Source of the DNA: a bacterium
Lineage (GTDB): Bacteria > Krumholzibacteriota > Krumholzibacteriia > LZORAL124-64-63
DNA length: 64,000 nucleotides
Direction: 5' to 3'
Assembly (NCBI GenBank): GCA_016703265.1
Contig: JADJCK010000003.1
Location: forward strand, 248,001-312,000
Positions 33,640 to 41,347 of the stretch are shown here, piece after piece; position 1 is the first letter of the stretch, and each line of letters begins with the position of its first letter. The notes under the pieces were generated by a model, which saw nothing but the letters and a program-made list of their open reading frames with translations, was not told where the DNA came from and did no database searches. Made by a program: the position numbers and the translations under genes.

Positions 33640-34380
33640 TCAGAGCCTGACGGCGCGGACGGTCAGCGGCCAGGAGACGGGACGCCGGGCGCGGGCCTCG
33701 CCCCAGGCGCTCCGCAATTGCGGTTCGTACCCGGCCAGCGGGTCGCACCCGGTGTCCGCCCGGCAGGCGGCGACCGCCGACCAGCTGGCGAGATAGCCGA
33801 GCAGGTGGCCGAGGTTCCACGCGGCGGTCATCGCGAAGGCCGGGGCGGGCACCTCATCGCCCGGTGGCGCCAGGCGGGCGTAGCCGTCCTCCACGTGACG
33901 CCGCTCGGGCGGCCACCAGGGGTCCAGTTCGGCATAGAGCGCATCGACGACCGCGTCCACTTCTTCGGTCACGCGGTGCAGGTTGTACGTCCAGACAGCG
34001 AGCACGGCGCCCGGCACCGCCACGCGGCGCGCCTCGGCCAGGTAGGCTGCGCGATCGAACCAGTGCCAGGCCTGGGCCACGGTGAGCAGGTCGACCGAAC
34101 GGTCCGCCAGCGCCGGCAGCGTCTCGGCGGCGACATGGTAACGGACCCCGGGATGGGCGGTGGCGCGGGCGATCTGGTCGGCGCTGGGGTCGCTGGCCTC
34201 GACGCGTTCGAACCGGACGGCCAGCCCGACCGAGGCCTGGCCGCTGCCGCAGCCCGCATCCCAGGCCAGCCGCGTGGCCGGCGCCTGCACGGCCAGCCAG
34301 TCGTAGAGGGCGTCCGGGTACGCCGGACGGAACGCGGCGTAGTCGGCAGCCTGGCGCGAGAAGTGGTCCTTGAAGGCCAT
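33640..34380 (-). CDS. Class I SAM-dependent methyltransferase
   Basis: A 246-residue Rossmann-fold methyltransferase of the Methyltransf_11/TMT1-like group. Motif I is LAWDAGCGSGQASVGLA near residue 40, with an acidic strand EASDPSADQI after it and TVAQAWHWFDRAAYL as motif IV. The N-terminal FKDHFSRQAADYAAFRPAYPDALYDWL is typical of this subgroup. The substrate is unknown; small acids or lipids are possible. It starts 3 bases after the stop of ppa on the same strand, so it is co-transcribed with pyrophosphatase. It has no clear ribosome-binding site of its own and may depend on translational coupling. Confidence 0.85.
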   Translation of the reverse strand: MAFKDHFSRQAADYAAFRPAYPDALYDWLAVQAPATRLAWDAGCGSGQASVGLAVRFERVEASDPSADQIARATAHPGVRYHVAAETLPALADRSVDLLTVAQAWHWFDRAAYLAEARRVAVPGAVLAVWTYNLHRVTEEVDAVVDALYAELDPWWPPERRHVEDGYARLAPPGDEVPAPAFAMTAAWNLGHLLGYLASWSAVAACRADTGCDPLAGYEPQLRSAWGEARARRPVSWPLTVRAVRL

Positions 34381-34383
34381 GCT

Positions 34384-35052
34384 TCAGCGCGAGCGCAGCT
34401 GCTCGAACAGGCCCTTCAGCGGGCCGAACTTCGCGGTGTAGTCGGCCTGGCTCCGCTCGATGACCTCGTGCGCTTCCGCCCGGCCGTAGATGTGCGTGAT
34501 CTCGGTCTCGCTGCGCCGCGCGCCCGGCGCGTCCTTGTAGGTCAGGAAGTAGTGGCGCAGGCGCTCGACCATGGAAGCCGGGCACTCGTAGATGTCGCGC
34601 AGGTGACCGTAGATGGCGTCGGTGCCCAGCACGGCGATGATCTTGTCGTCGGCCTCGTTGCCGTCGATCATGCGCAGCCCGCCGATGGGCGTCACCGTCA
34701 GTAGGATGTCGCCGTGCGTGATCGTCTTCTCGGCCAGGATGCAGATGTCCAGCGGATCGCCGTCGCCGACGATGCCCTTGCGTGACGCCTGCTGCATGCA
34801 GTATTCAGCCACCTTCGGGCCGCAATAGGTCTGCGGCAACAGGCCGTAGAGCGTCGGGTACACGTTCGAGAACTTCTGGGGCCGGTCCACCTTCAGCAGT
34901 CCGGTGGGCTTGTCGAGCTCGTACTTCACCGTGTCGGTGGGCACGATCTCGACATACGCCGTCACACGCTCGGGCGCCTCGTCCCCTATGGCCACGCCAT
35001 GCCAGGGGTGCGCGCGGAACAGGTGATGCAGCAGTTCGATATCGACTTCCAT
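34384..35052 (-). CDS. ppa: Inorganic pyrophosphatase (family I)
   Basis: A 222-residue soluble pyrophosphatase. The signature GDGDPLDICIL gives the three metal-binding aspartates; KYELDKPTGLLKVDRP and FSNVYPTLYGLLPQTYCG supply the substrate-binding Lys, Arg and Tyr residues, and DDKIIAVL follows. It hydrolyses PPi to phosphate and pulls biosynthetic reactions such as acetyl-CoA synthetase forward. It is slightly longer than the E. coli enzyme, nearer the plant and animal-like bacterial forms. The 225-base region upstream to moaA is divergent, and I see no convincing promoter pair there. Confidence 0.95.
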   Translation of the reverse strand: MEVDIELLHHLFRAHPWHGVAIGDEAPERVTAYVEIVPTDTVKYELDKPTGLLKVDRPQKFSNVYPTLYGLLPQTYCGPKVAEYCMQQASRKGIVGDGDPLDICILAEKTITHGDILLTVTPIGGLRMIDGNEADDKIIAVLGTDAIYGHLRDIYECPASMVERLRHYFLTYKDAPGARRSETEITHIYGRAEAHEVIERSQADYTAKFGPLKGLFEQLRSR

Positions 35053-35277
35053 GCGAGGCTCCCGCCATTGGGTTTCCGGGGTGCGGCCGGCCAGGTGCCG
35101 CGGGCGATTCCGCCGTTCAAGATACTGCCGATCCGTGCGGATGAGAACCGCGACCTGCGCCCGGCCCTTGCCATCATGGACAGCGGCCCGGTTTCATGTT
35201 TTCTTGTCGAAGCCCGTGCCACCAGTGGCCTGGCGTCCGACCGACAGTCATCGGCCGGCGCCGCCCGAGGTTGACCC

Positions 35278-36366
35278 ATGTCCGCAGGACCAGAAGCCCA
35301 CGGCGCCCGTCCCGCCGCCCATCCTGCCGCCGCCCTGCCGGCTCCGGGACCGGCGGCGTTCGCCACCGTGGGCCCGGCGCCGAACGGCCCGCTGGTCGAT
35401 CCGCAGGGTCGCCGCCTCGACTACCTGCGCCTGGCGGTCACCGACCGCTGCAACCTGCGCTGCCGCTATTGCATGCCTGCGGCCGGCGTGGCCCTGGGCG
35501 AGCGCGACGAAATCCTCTCCATCGAAGAATTGATCCGTGTCGGCGCCCTGTTCGCGGGCCTCGGCGTGCGCAGCTTCCGCATCACCGGTGGCGAGCCGCT
35601 GGTACGCCGGGGCGTCGTCTCGCTGATCGCGGCCCTGCGCGCGCTGCCGTCGTCGCCCGAAGTGCTGCTGACCACCAACGGCCTGCTGCTGGTGGAGCAC
35701 CTGGACGGCCTTATCGACGCGGGGCTGAAGCGCGTGAACCTCAGCCTCGACTCGCTGGACCAGGGAACCTGGACGGCGATCACGCGTCGCGAAGGCTTCG
35801 AGCGCGCACGCTCGGCCATCGACCTGGTGCTGGCGCGGGGCCTGGGCCTCAAGCTGAACATGGTGGTGCTGCCGGGCTGGAACGACCATGAACTGGATGA
35901 TTTCGTCGAGCTCACGCGTGAGCGCGCGATGACCGTGCGCTTCATCGAGCCGATGCCGTTCCTCGGCGAGGGCCGGCTGAGCGGTCCGGGCATCTCCGGT
36001 CCGGAGATCCTGGCGCGCCTGTCCGTCAGGGAACAGGTCGAGCCCGAGCCGGTGCGCCCGGGCGCCGTGGAGAAACTGTTCCGCGTGCCCGGCCATGTCG
36101 GGCGCATCGGGATCATCGAGGGGCACAGCCGCACGTTCTGCGGCACGTGCCGACGCCTGCGCATCGACGCGCGGGGCCGCCTGCGCACCTGTCTCTACGG
36201 ACGTCCGTCGGCGTTCCTGCGCCCGCTGATGCGCGCCGGCGCCGACGACGACGCGCTGGTGGCCACGGTCCGTCGCGCAGTGGCCGGGCGCCTGGCCGAT
36301 GGCGTGGCCGCCGAGACCGAGCACCGGCGGCACAATCTCGAGAGCATGGTCAACATCGGCGGCTGA
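35278..36366 (+). CDS. moaA: GTP 3',8-cyclase
   Basis: A 362-residue radical-SAM enzyme of molybdenum-cofactor synthesis. After a ~45-residue Ala/Pro-rich lead comes the SAM-cluster motif TDRCNLRCRYC (C58, C62, C65), then RITGGEPLVRRG. The second, C-terminal cluster is C288, C291 and C305 (FCGTCRRLRID and LRTCLYG), and the protein ends in the functional Gly-Gly. MoaA rearranges GTP to 3',8-cyclo-GTP, the first step to cPMP. It starts an operon with moeA (44-base gap) and pyrC; moaC, moaB and mobA are not in the window. The N-terminal extension is longer than usual. Confidence 0.96.
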   Translation: MSAGPEAHGARPAAHPAAALPAPGPAAFATVGPAPNGPLVDPQGRRLDYLRLAVTDRCNLRCRYCMPAAGVALGERDEILSIEELIRVGALFAGLGVRSFRITGGEPLVRRGVVSLIAALRALPSSPEVLLTTNGLLLVEHLDGLIDAGLKRVNLSLDSLDQGTWTAITRREGFERARSAIDLVLARGLGLKLNMVVLPGWNDHELDDFVELTRERAMTVRFIEPMPFLGEGRLSGPGISGPEILARLSVREQVEPEPVRPGAVEKLFRVPGHVGRIGIIEGHSRTFCGTCRRLRIDARGRLRTCLYGRPSAFLRPLMRAGADDDALVATVRRAVAGRLADGVAAETEHRRHNLESMVNIGG

Positions 36367-36410
36367 CCGGCCCCGGCCGCGCTGCCGCCCGGAGAAGGGA
36401 TCTGCCCGCC

Positions 36411-37715
36411 GTGTCCAGCGAGACGTCACGCGTATCGCCCCCCGCCCCGACTTCCACCGCGCCGGCCGGCCAGCCCGTGCCCTATGCCGAAGCCCTTGGC
36501 CTGGTCCTGCGCCACGTGCTGCCGCTGCCCGCCGAGACGGTGCCGCTCGACCGCGCCCTCGGCGCGTACCTGGCCGAGCCCGCGCGTGCGCGTTCGCATT
36601 CGCCCCGCTTCGAGCAGTCGGCAATGGACGGCTGGGCCGTGCACGTGGCCGACCTGGCCGGCGCCACGGCCGCACGGCCGGTGTCCCTGCGCGTGGCCGG
36701 CTCGCTGCCGGCCGGCACGGCGCGGCGGCAGTTGCTGAAGCCGGGCGCGACGATCCGTGTCTTCACGGGCTCGCCGCTGCCCGGCGGCGCCGAGGCCGTG
36801 GTGGTGCAGGAAGTCGTCGGCGCCGAGGGCGAGACAGCCGTGTTCCGCGCACCGACGCGCGCCGGCGCCAACCTGCGTCGCGTGGGCGAGGAATACCGGC
36901 GGGGTGATGTGCTGTTGCCGTCCGGCTGCGTCGTGACGCCGCCGGTGCTCGGGCTGCTGGCGCAACTCGGGCGCGCCGCCGTGAAGGTCGGCGGTCGCCC
37001 CGCGGCGCTGGTGATCACGATGGGCGACGAACTGGTGGAGCCCGGCGTCAAGCCCGGGCGCGCGCAGGTCATCGACGCGAACGGCCCGGCGATCTGCGCC
37101 GCGCTGCGGGCCGCCGGCGCGCGAGCGGTGCGCCATGTGCGCGTGCCCGACGACCCGACGGCGCTCCGGCGCGCCCTGGCGCAGGGCCTGCGCGGCGCCG
37201 ACCTCGTGGTGACGGTGGGCGGCGCCTCGGTGGGCGACCACGACCACGTGCCGGCGGTGCGGGCGCAGCTCGGCATCAACGAACTCTTCGGCCGTGTCGC
37301 CATCCGCCCGGGCCTGCCCAACTGGTTTGGCCTGGCGCCGGCGGGAACGCCCGTGTTCGGCCTGCCGGGCAACCCGGTCTCGGCTCTGGTTTCCTTCGAG
37401 CTGCTCGTGCGCCCGGCCGTGCGGCGTTTGTGCGGCGCCCCTTTGGATGCGGCAGCCGGACCCGGCGCAGCCGATGGCAACGCTACGCTGGCGTCAGCAG
37501 CCGCCCCCACCGGTGAACGCGAGACCTGGCTGCGGGCCCGGCTCGAGACGGACACTGCCGGCAGCGTACGGGCCGTCCCCGAAGCAGGCCAGGGTTCGCA
37601 TATGCTCAGCGGACTGGCCCGCGCGCAGGGGCTGGTCGTGTTGCCGCCCGGCACGGCATCGCTGCCGGAAGGAACGTCGGTTCCCCTGCACAGGCTGGAG
37701 TGGTTCGAGAGATGA
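36411..37715 (+). CDS. moeA: Molybdopterin molybdenumtransferase
   Basis: A 434-residue MoeA protein from GTG 36411, about 10 bases after an AGGGA. Recognisable parts are SAMDGWAVHV near residue 70, VFTGSPLPGGAEAVVVQE, RRVGEEYRRGDVLL, the DANGPAICAALRAAGA and TVGGASVGDHDHV segments of the MoCF-type domain, and GLPGNPVSALVSFE. MoeA inserts molybdate into adenylylated molybdopterin. The C-terminal domain IV ends near the stop, which overlaps the next ATG as ATGA. It forms an operon with moaA and pyrC. Confidence 0.95.
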   Translation: MSSETSRVSPPAPTSTAPAGQPVPYAEALGLVLRHVLPLPAETVPLDRALGAYLAEPARARSHSPRFEQSAMDGWAVHVADLAGATAARPVSLRVAGSLPAGTARRQLLKPGATIRVFTGSPLPGGAEAVVVQEVVGAEGETAVFRAPTRAGANLRRVGEEYRRGDVLLPSGCVVTPPVLGLLAQLGRAAVKVGGRPAALVITMGDELVEPGVKPGRAQVIDANGPAICAALRAAGARAVRHVRVPDDPTALRRALAQGLRGADLVVTVGGASVGDHDHVPAVRAQLGINELFGRVAIRPGLPNWFGLAPAGTPVFGLPGNPVSALVSFELLVRPAVRRLCGAPLDAAAGPGAADGNATLASAAAPTGERETWLRARLETDTAGSVRAVPEAGQGSHMLSGLARAQGLVVLPPGTASLPEGTSVPLHRLEWFER

Positions 37716-38782
37716 AGATCGATTCCCTGACCATCACGCGGCCTGACGACTGGCACCTGCACCTGCGCGACGGCGCGTTGATGGGCGCGGTGCTGCACCA
37801 CACGGCGCGCCATTTCGGACGCGCGGTGGTGATGCCGAACCTGAAGCCGCCGGTGACGACGGCGGCGGCCGCGTCGGCCTACTACGACCGCATCCTCGAC
37901 GCCCTCGAGCCCGACATCGACTTCACGCCCCTGATGACGCTGTACCTGACCGACGCCACGAAGCCGGCCGAGATCGAGCGCGCGAAGTTCGAGGGCTTCG
38001 TGGTCGCCGCGAAGCTGTATCCGGCCGGCGCCACGACCAACTCCGATGCGGGGCTCACCGACCTCAAGCGCGCGCTGCCGGTCTTCGAGGCGCTTGCCGG
38101 TTGCGGCCTGCCGTTGCTGGTGCACGGCGAGGTCACCGACCCGGCCGTCGACGTCTTCGACCGCGAGGCGGTCTTCATCGAGCGGCACCTGCGCCCGCTG
38201 CTCGACGAGGTGCCGGACCTCAAGGTCGTGCTCGAGCACGTCACGACGAAGCAGGGTGTCCAGTTCGTGAAGCAGGGCCCGCCCACGCTCGCCGCCACCA
38301 TCACCGCCCACCACCTGCTTCTGAACCGCGGCGCCATGTTCCAGGGCGGGCTCAACCCGCACTTCTACTGCCTGCCCGTGCTCAAGCGCGAAGAGCACCG
38401 CCTGGCCCTGCTGGCAGCGGCCACCGGCGGCTCGCCCAAGTTCTTCCTCGGCACCGACAGTGCGCCCCACGTGCGGGCCACCAAGGAAACGGCCTGCGGA
38501 TGTGCCGGGATCTTCAGTGCGCCGGCAGCCATCGAACTCTACGCCACCGCCTTCGAGCAGGCCGGTGCCCTCGACCGCCTGGAAGGGTTCGCCGGCAGGC
38601 ACGGTCCCATCTTCTATGACCTGCCCTTCAACCGCGGCACGCTGACCCTCGTGCGCCGCCCCAACCCGGTGCCCGCCGTGGTCCCAGCCGGGGAAGCCGG
38701 CGACCTCGTGCCCCTGGGCGCAGGCACCACCCTGGACTGGTCGGTCCTGCACCCGGCCGCCGGGCACCCGCTCCAGGGCTGA
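37712..38782 (+). CDS. pyrC: Dihydroorotase (class II)
   Basis: A 356-residue dihydroorotase of the E. coli PyrC type. The zinc-site motif DDWHLHLRDG is near residue 15. The PNLKPPV segment, the carboxylated Lys in VVAAKLYPAG near 100, HGEVTD, EHVTT, the ITAHHLLLNR histidines and the catalytic Asp in LGTDSAPH follow in order. It closes carbamoyl aspartate to dihydroorotate in pyrimidine synthesis. ATG 37712 overlaps the moeA stop (ATGA), so translation is coupled; a GTG at 37700 would add four residues. Combining a pyrimidine gene with molybdenum-cofactor genes is unusual but probably only operonic. Confidence 0.96.
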   Translation: MKIDSLTITRPDDWHLHLRDGALMGAVLHHTARHFGRAVVMPNLKPPVTTAAAASAYYDRILDALEPDIDFTPLMTLYLTDATKPAEIERAKFEGFVVAAKLYPAGATTNSDAGLTDLKRALPVFEALAGCGLPLLVHGEVTDPAVDVFDREAVFIERHLRPLLDEVPDLKVVLEHVTTKQGVQFVKQGPPTLAATITAHHLLLNRGAMFQGGLNPHFYCLPVLKREEHRLALLAAATGGSPKFFLGTDSAPHVRATKETACGCAGIFSAPAAIELYATAFEQAGALDRLEGFAGRHGPIFYDLPFNRGTLTLVRRPNPVPAVVPAGEAGDLVPLGAGTTLDWSVLHPAAGHPLQG

Positions 38783-38801
38783 ACGGGCCTGATTTCGACC
38801 A

Positions 38802-38839
38802 TTGACATGATTCCCGTTTTCATGTAACCTTTTGGTTAC
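38802..38839 (+). promoter_or_regulatory. Promoter and overlapping operator of the ArsR-SRPBCC operon
   Basis: TTGACA (38802-38807) and TAACCT (38825-38830) are exactly 17 bases apart, an excellent promoter. GTAACC (38824-38829) and GGTTAC (38834-38839) form an inverted repeat with a TTTT spacer that covers the -10 box and the start point, an ideal place for autorepression by the ArsR protein. The start point would fall within about 5 bases of ATG 38842, so the mRNA is probably leaderless; no Shine-Dalgarno is present. Confidence 0.8.
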
Positions 38840-38841
38840 CT

Positions 38842-39189
38842 ATGAAACCCGACTCCATGGACGCCGTCTTCACGGCCCTGGCCCACCCGGCCCGACGCAG
38901 GATGCTCGACATCCTCATCAGCATGCCCGGGTGCAGCGTGAACGACGTCGCCAAGTACTTCCCGATGAGTCGGGTCGCGGTGATGAAGCACCTGCGCATC
39001 CTGCGTGACGCCGACCTGGTGATCTCGCAGAAGAACGGCCGCCTGCGCGAGATGTATTTCAATGCGGCGCCGGTCCAGCTGGTCTACGACCGCTGGACGA
39101 CGCAGTACAGCCGCTTCTGGGCCGCCCACGTCAACGACATCAAGTTCCAGGTCGAGGAGGAGGAAGCCGAACATGACCGCGAACGTTAA
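38842..39189 (+). CDS. ArsR-family repressor of an SRPBCC operon
   Basis: A 115-residue winged-helix protein: VFTALAHPARRRMLDILISMPGC, then VNDVAKYFPMSRVAVMKHLRILRDADLV as recognition helix and KNGRLREMYF as wing. It belongs to the ArsR branch usually encoded with AHSA1/SRPBCC proteins, which lacks metal-sensing cysteines. It overlaps the SRPBCC gene by 17 bases and surely represses its own operon through the GTAACC-N4-GGTTAC site that overlaps the promoter. The ligand is unknown; a hydrophobic molecule bound by the SRPBCC partner is possible. Confidence 0.9.
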   Translation: MKPDSMDAVFTALAHPARRRMLDILISMPGCSVNDVAKYFPMSRVAVMKHLRILRDADLVISQKNGRLREMYFNAAPVQLVYDRWTTQYSRFWAAHVNDIKFQVEEEEAEHDRER

Positions 39190-39700
39190 ACAGGTGTACC
39201 GCATCACCATCAATGCCCCCATCCGCAAGGTGTGGGACGCCCTGACCCGCACCGGCGAGCCGCTGCCGTTCTTCTTCGGCTCGGTCATGCACACGACGAC
39301 GCTGGGCCCGGGCGCCCCCATCCGCATGCGCACGCCCGACGGCAAGTTCACCGGAGTGGTCGGCGAGGTGCTCGAGTTCGCCCCGCCACACCGCTTCAGC
39401 CACACCTTCAAGTTCACCTCGCTGGACGACGCGCCCTGTCGCGTGACCTACGAGCTGGTCGAGGTGGACGGCGCCGTGCAGTTCACGCTCACCTCGGAAG
39501 GCATCACTGCCGGCACCAAGAGCGAGAAGTACATGAAGCAGGGCAGCGAGTTCATCGGCGCCACGCTGAAGGCGCTGTGCGAATCCGGCCGCCCCACCCT
39601 GAAGCAGCGCCTGATGCTGGCGATGATGAGCGCCACCGCCTTCACGTCGCCCAAGCGCAGCCGCAGCGAACACTGGCCGCTCGACGGCCGCATTTCCTGA
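39173..39700 (+). CDS. SRPBCC/AHSA1-domain protein
   Basis: A 175-residue protein with the START/Bet v1-like fold: VYRITINAPIRKVWDALTRTGEPLPFFF at the start, then EVLEFAPPHRFSHTFKF and VTYELVEVDGAVQFTLTSEG, and a closing long helix. SRPBCC proteins enclose a hydrophobic pocket for lipids or aromatics. ATG 39173 is chosen for a GGAGGAGGAAG about 7 bases upstream. It is coupled to the ArsR gene by overlap and followed 16 bases later by a DUF4287 gene. A longer in-frame start at 39062 would lie inside the regulator gene and is not credible. Confidence 0.88.
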   Translation: MTANVKQVYRITINAPIRKVWDALTRTGEPLPFFFGSVMHTTTLGPGAPIRMRTPDGKFTGVVGEVLEFAPPHRFSHTFKFTSLDDAPCRVTYELVEVDGAVQFTLTSEGITAGTKSEKYMKQGSEFIGATLKALCESGRPTLKQRLMLAMMSATAFTSPKRSRSEHWPLDGRIS

Positions 39701-39716
39701 GCGGGAGGTAACCGAG

Positions 39717-40280
39717 ATGGCCAAATCGCCTGACGACGCGATGGCGACCATGATCGCCAACCTCAAGGAGAAGACCGGCCGCACGCTGCCCGAGTGGGTG
39801 TCGCTCGTGGCGAAGAGCGGCCTGGCCAAGCATGGCCTGATCGTGGCGATGCTCAAGGCCGACCACGGCGTGGGCCACGGCTACGCCAACCTCATCGCGG
39901 CGACCGCACTGCAGGGCGACGGCCCCGCCCCCGGCGGCGACGACCTGGTGGCCGCCATGTTCGCCGGCGAGAAGCAGGCGCTGCTGCCGGTCTGGACCGC
40001 GATCGAGAAGGCCGTGCGGGCCTTCGGCGGCGACGTCGAGGTCTCGCCGAAGAAGACGTATGTTTCGCTGCGCCGCTCCAAACAGTTCGCGCTGGTGCAG
40101 CCGACGACGAAGACGCGTGTCGACGTCGGCCTCTGCCTGAAGGGTGAGCCGGCCGGGCCGCGCCTGGAGGCGGCCGGCAGCTTCAACGCGATGGTCAGCC
40201 ATCGCGTGCGGCTCGAGAAGCCGGGCGACGTCGACAAGGAACTGGTGGCGTGGCTGAAGAAGGCCTACGGGTCGGCCTAA
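39717..40280 (+). CDS. DUF4287-DUF5655 protein
   Basis: A 187-residue protein. Residues about 1-70 match DUF4287 (MIANLKEKTGRTLPEWVSLV and KADHGVGHGYANLIA). Residues about 75-185 match DUF5655 (EKAVRAFGGDVEVSPKKTYVSLRRSKQFALVQP and RVDVGLCLKG). Both are uncharacterised; DUF4287 proteins often accompany ArsR-SRPBCC pairs, as here. ATG 39717 follows GGGAGG by 9 bases. A possible role is in sensing or protecting against the operon's inducer; nothing in the sequence shows catalysis. A GC hairpin follows at 40306-40332. Confidence 0.88.
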   Translation: MAKSPDDAMATMIANLKEKTGRTLPEWVSLVAKSGLAKHGLIVAMLKADHGVGHGYANLIAATALQGDGPAPGGDDLVAAMFAGEKQALLPVWTAIEKAVRAFGGDVEVSPKKTYVSLRRSKQFALVQPTTKTRVDVGLCLKGEPAGPRLEAAGSFNAMVSHRVRLEKPGDVDKELVAWLKKAYGSA

Positions 40281-40305
40281 CCCGGTGATCGGTCTGGGCG
40301 AGGCG

Positions 40306-40332
40306 GCGGCCCCGGTGTAACCTCGGGGCCGC
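40306..40332 (+). terminator. GC hairpin after the DUF4287 gene
   Basis: GCGGCCCCG (40306-40314) and CGGGGCCGC (40324-40332) form a 9-base perfect stem with a 9-base loop. There is no T-tract, so termination would be weak; it may instead lie in the leader of the repeat-protein gene at 40388. Confidence 0.45.
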
Positions 40333-40387
40333 GCCTGCGTCCCATCACCTGGCGCCACACCCCCCATCCCGCCGCCCGAGGTTGGCC

Positions 40388-41260
40388 ATGTCCGCATCCG
40401 TCCGCTCCCATGCCGCCGCCGTCGCGTGCGCGGCCGCCCTCATGCTGGCTCTGGCCGGCGACGCGATCGCCGGGTCCCTCGACATCCCCGTGCGCGGCGC
40501 CGGCCTGTCGTTCGGCAACTCGCGCACGTTCGACGGACTGCGCATCAACTTCCGCGACCGCGACCTCGAGTCGATCCGCGGCATCACCGTCTCGCTGTGG
40601 GCGCCGGCGCCGAAGTCGACGGGGCGCATCCAGGGACTCAGTCTCGGACTGGTCGGCACCGGCGCCGCGCGCCTCGACGGCATCACGCTGAACCTCGTGG
40701 GAGCCGGCGCGGAACGGCTGCGCGGCCTGGTCGTCGGCGGCATCGGCGTCGGCAGCGACGACTTCACGGGCGTGGGCCTGGGCGGGCTGGGCGTGGGCGG
40801 CGACCGGTTGCACGGCGTGATGGCCGGTGGCCTGGGCGTGGGCGGTGACGACCTCGCCGGCGTCTTCGTCGGCGGGCTGGGCGTGGGCGGCGACCGCCTG
40901 GCCGGGCTGTTCGTCGGCGGGCTCGGCGTCGGTGGCGACAACCTGGACGGCGTCTTCATCGGCGGGCTGGGCGTCGGCTGCGACCGGCTGACGGGCGTGG
41001 CGCTCGCGGCCGGCGGCCTGCGGGCCGACCGGTTCGCCGGCCTGGCCGCCTGCGGGGCCTACCTGCGGGGCGACACGCTGGAAGGCGTCGGCGTGGGCGC
41101 CTGGAACCGGTTCGGCGGCCACGTCGAGGGACTGCAGGTCGGCATCATCAACTATGCGGCCGAGCTGCATGGGGTGCAGATCGGGCTGCTCAACTACGCC
41201 GGTAACAACACGCGAGGCACCCGGTGGCTGCCGGGCCTGAACTGTCATTTCGGTGATTGA
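40388..41260 (+). CDS. Exported solenoid protein with 15-residue repeats (LA_2272-like)
   Basis: A 290-residue protein from ATG 40388, 6 bases after GAGG. A signal peptide (about 5-28, ending in AIAGS) is followed by about 60 ordinary residues and then about eleven tandem 15-residue repeats, of which five central ones are nearly identical, of the type AGVFVGGLGVGGDRL. The last two turn into EGLQVGIINYAAEL and HGVQIGLLNYAGN, the motif of LA_2272-type surface repeat proteins known from Leptospira. The regular Gly/Val pattern predicts a narrow beta-solenoid at the cell surface. No catalytic residues are visible. It is convergent with a lipoprotein gene, with a strong terminator between them. Confidence 0.8.
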   Translation: MSASVRSHAAAVACAAALMLALAGDAIAGSLDIPVRGAGLSFGNSRTFDGLRINFRDRDLESIRGITVSLWAPAPKSTGRIQGLSLGLVGTGAARLDGITLNLVGAGAERLRGLVVGGIGVGSDDFTGVGLGGLGVGGDRLHGVMAGGLGVGGDDLAGVFVGGLGVGGDRLAGLFVGGLGVGGDNLDGVFIGGLGVGCDRLTGVALAAGGLRADRFAGLAACGAYLRGDTLEGVGVGAWNRFGGHVEGLQVGIINYAAELHGVQIGLLNYAGNNTRGTRWLPGLNCHFGD

Positions 41261-41295
41261 GACCGCGGCGAACGTTGTGAGCGGCACAGAAAATA

Positions 41296-41328
41296 GTCCG
41301 GCCGCGCCGGCGATGGGCGCGGCCGGAC
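41296..41328 (-). terminator. Strong terminator for the minus-strand lipoprotein gene
   Basis: A 13-base perfect stem (GTCCGGCCGCGCC at 41296-41308 and its complement at 41316-41328) with a 7-base loop. Read on the minus strand it is followed by TATTTT, a good T-tract. It also lies 35 bases past the solenoid gene stop and may act in both directions. Confidence 0.8.
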
Positions 41329-41347
41329 CCAGCGACTTCAGCGCGTC

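Noticed and set aside
35053..35277. A possible molybdenum-cofactor riboswitch before moaA.
   Set aside because: I could not recognise its conserved stems, and the region is short with no clear terminator or site-masking hairpin.
40740..41010. Regular repeats of about 45 bases resembling a CRISPR or minisatellite array.
   Set aside because: The repeats are contiguous without unique spacers, stay in one reading frame and encode a 15-residue protein repeat; there are no cas genes.
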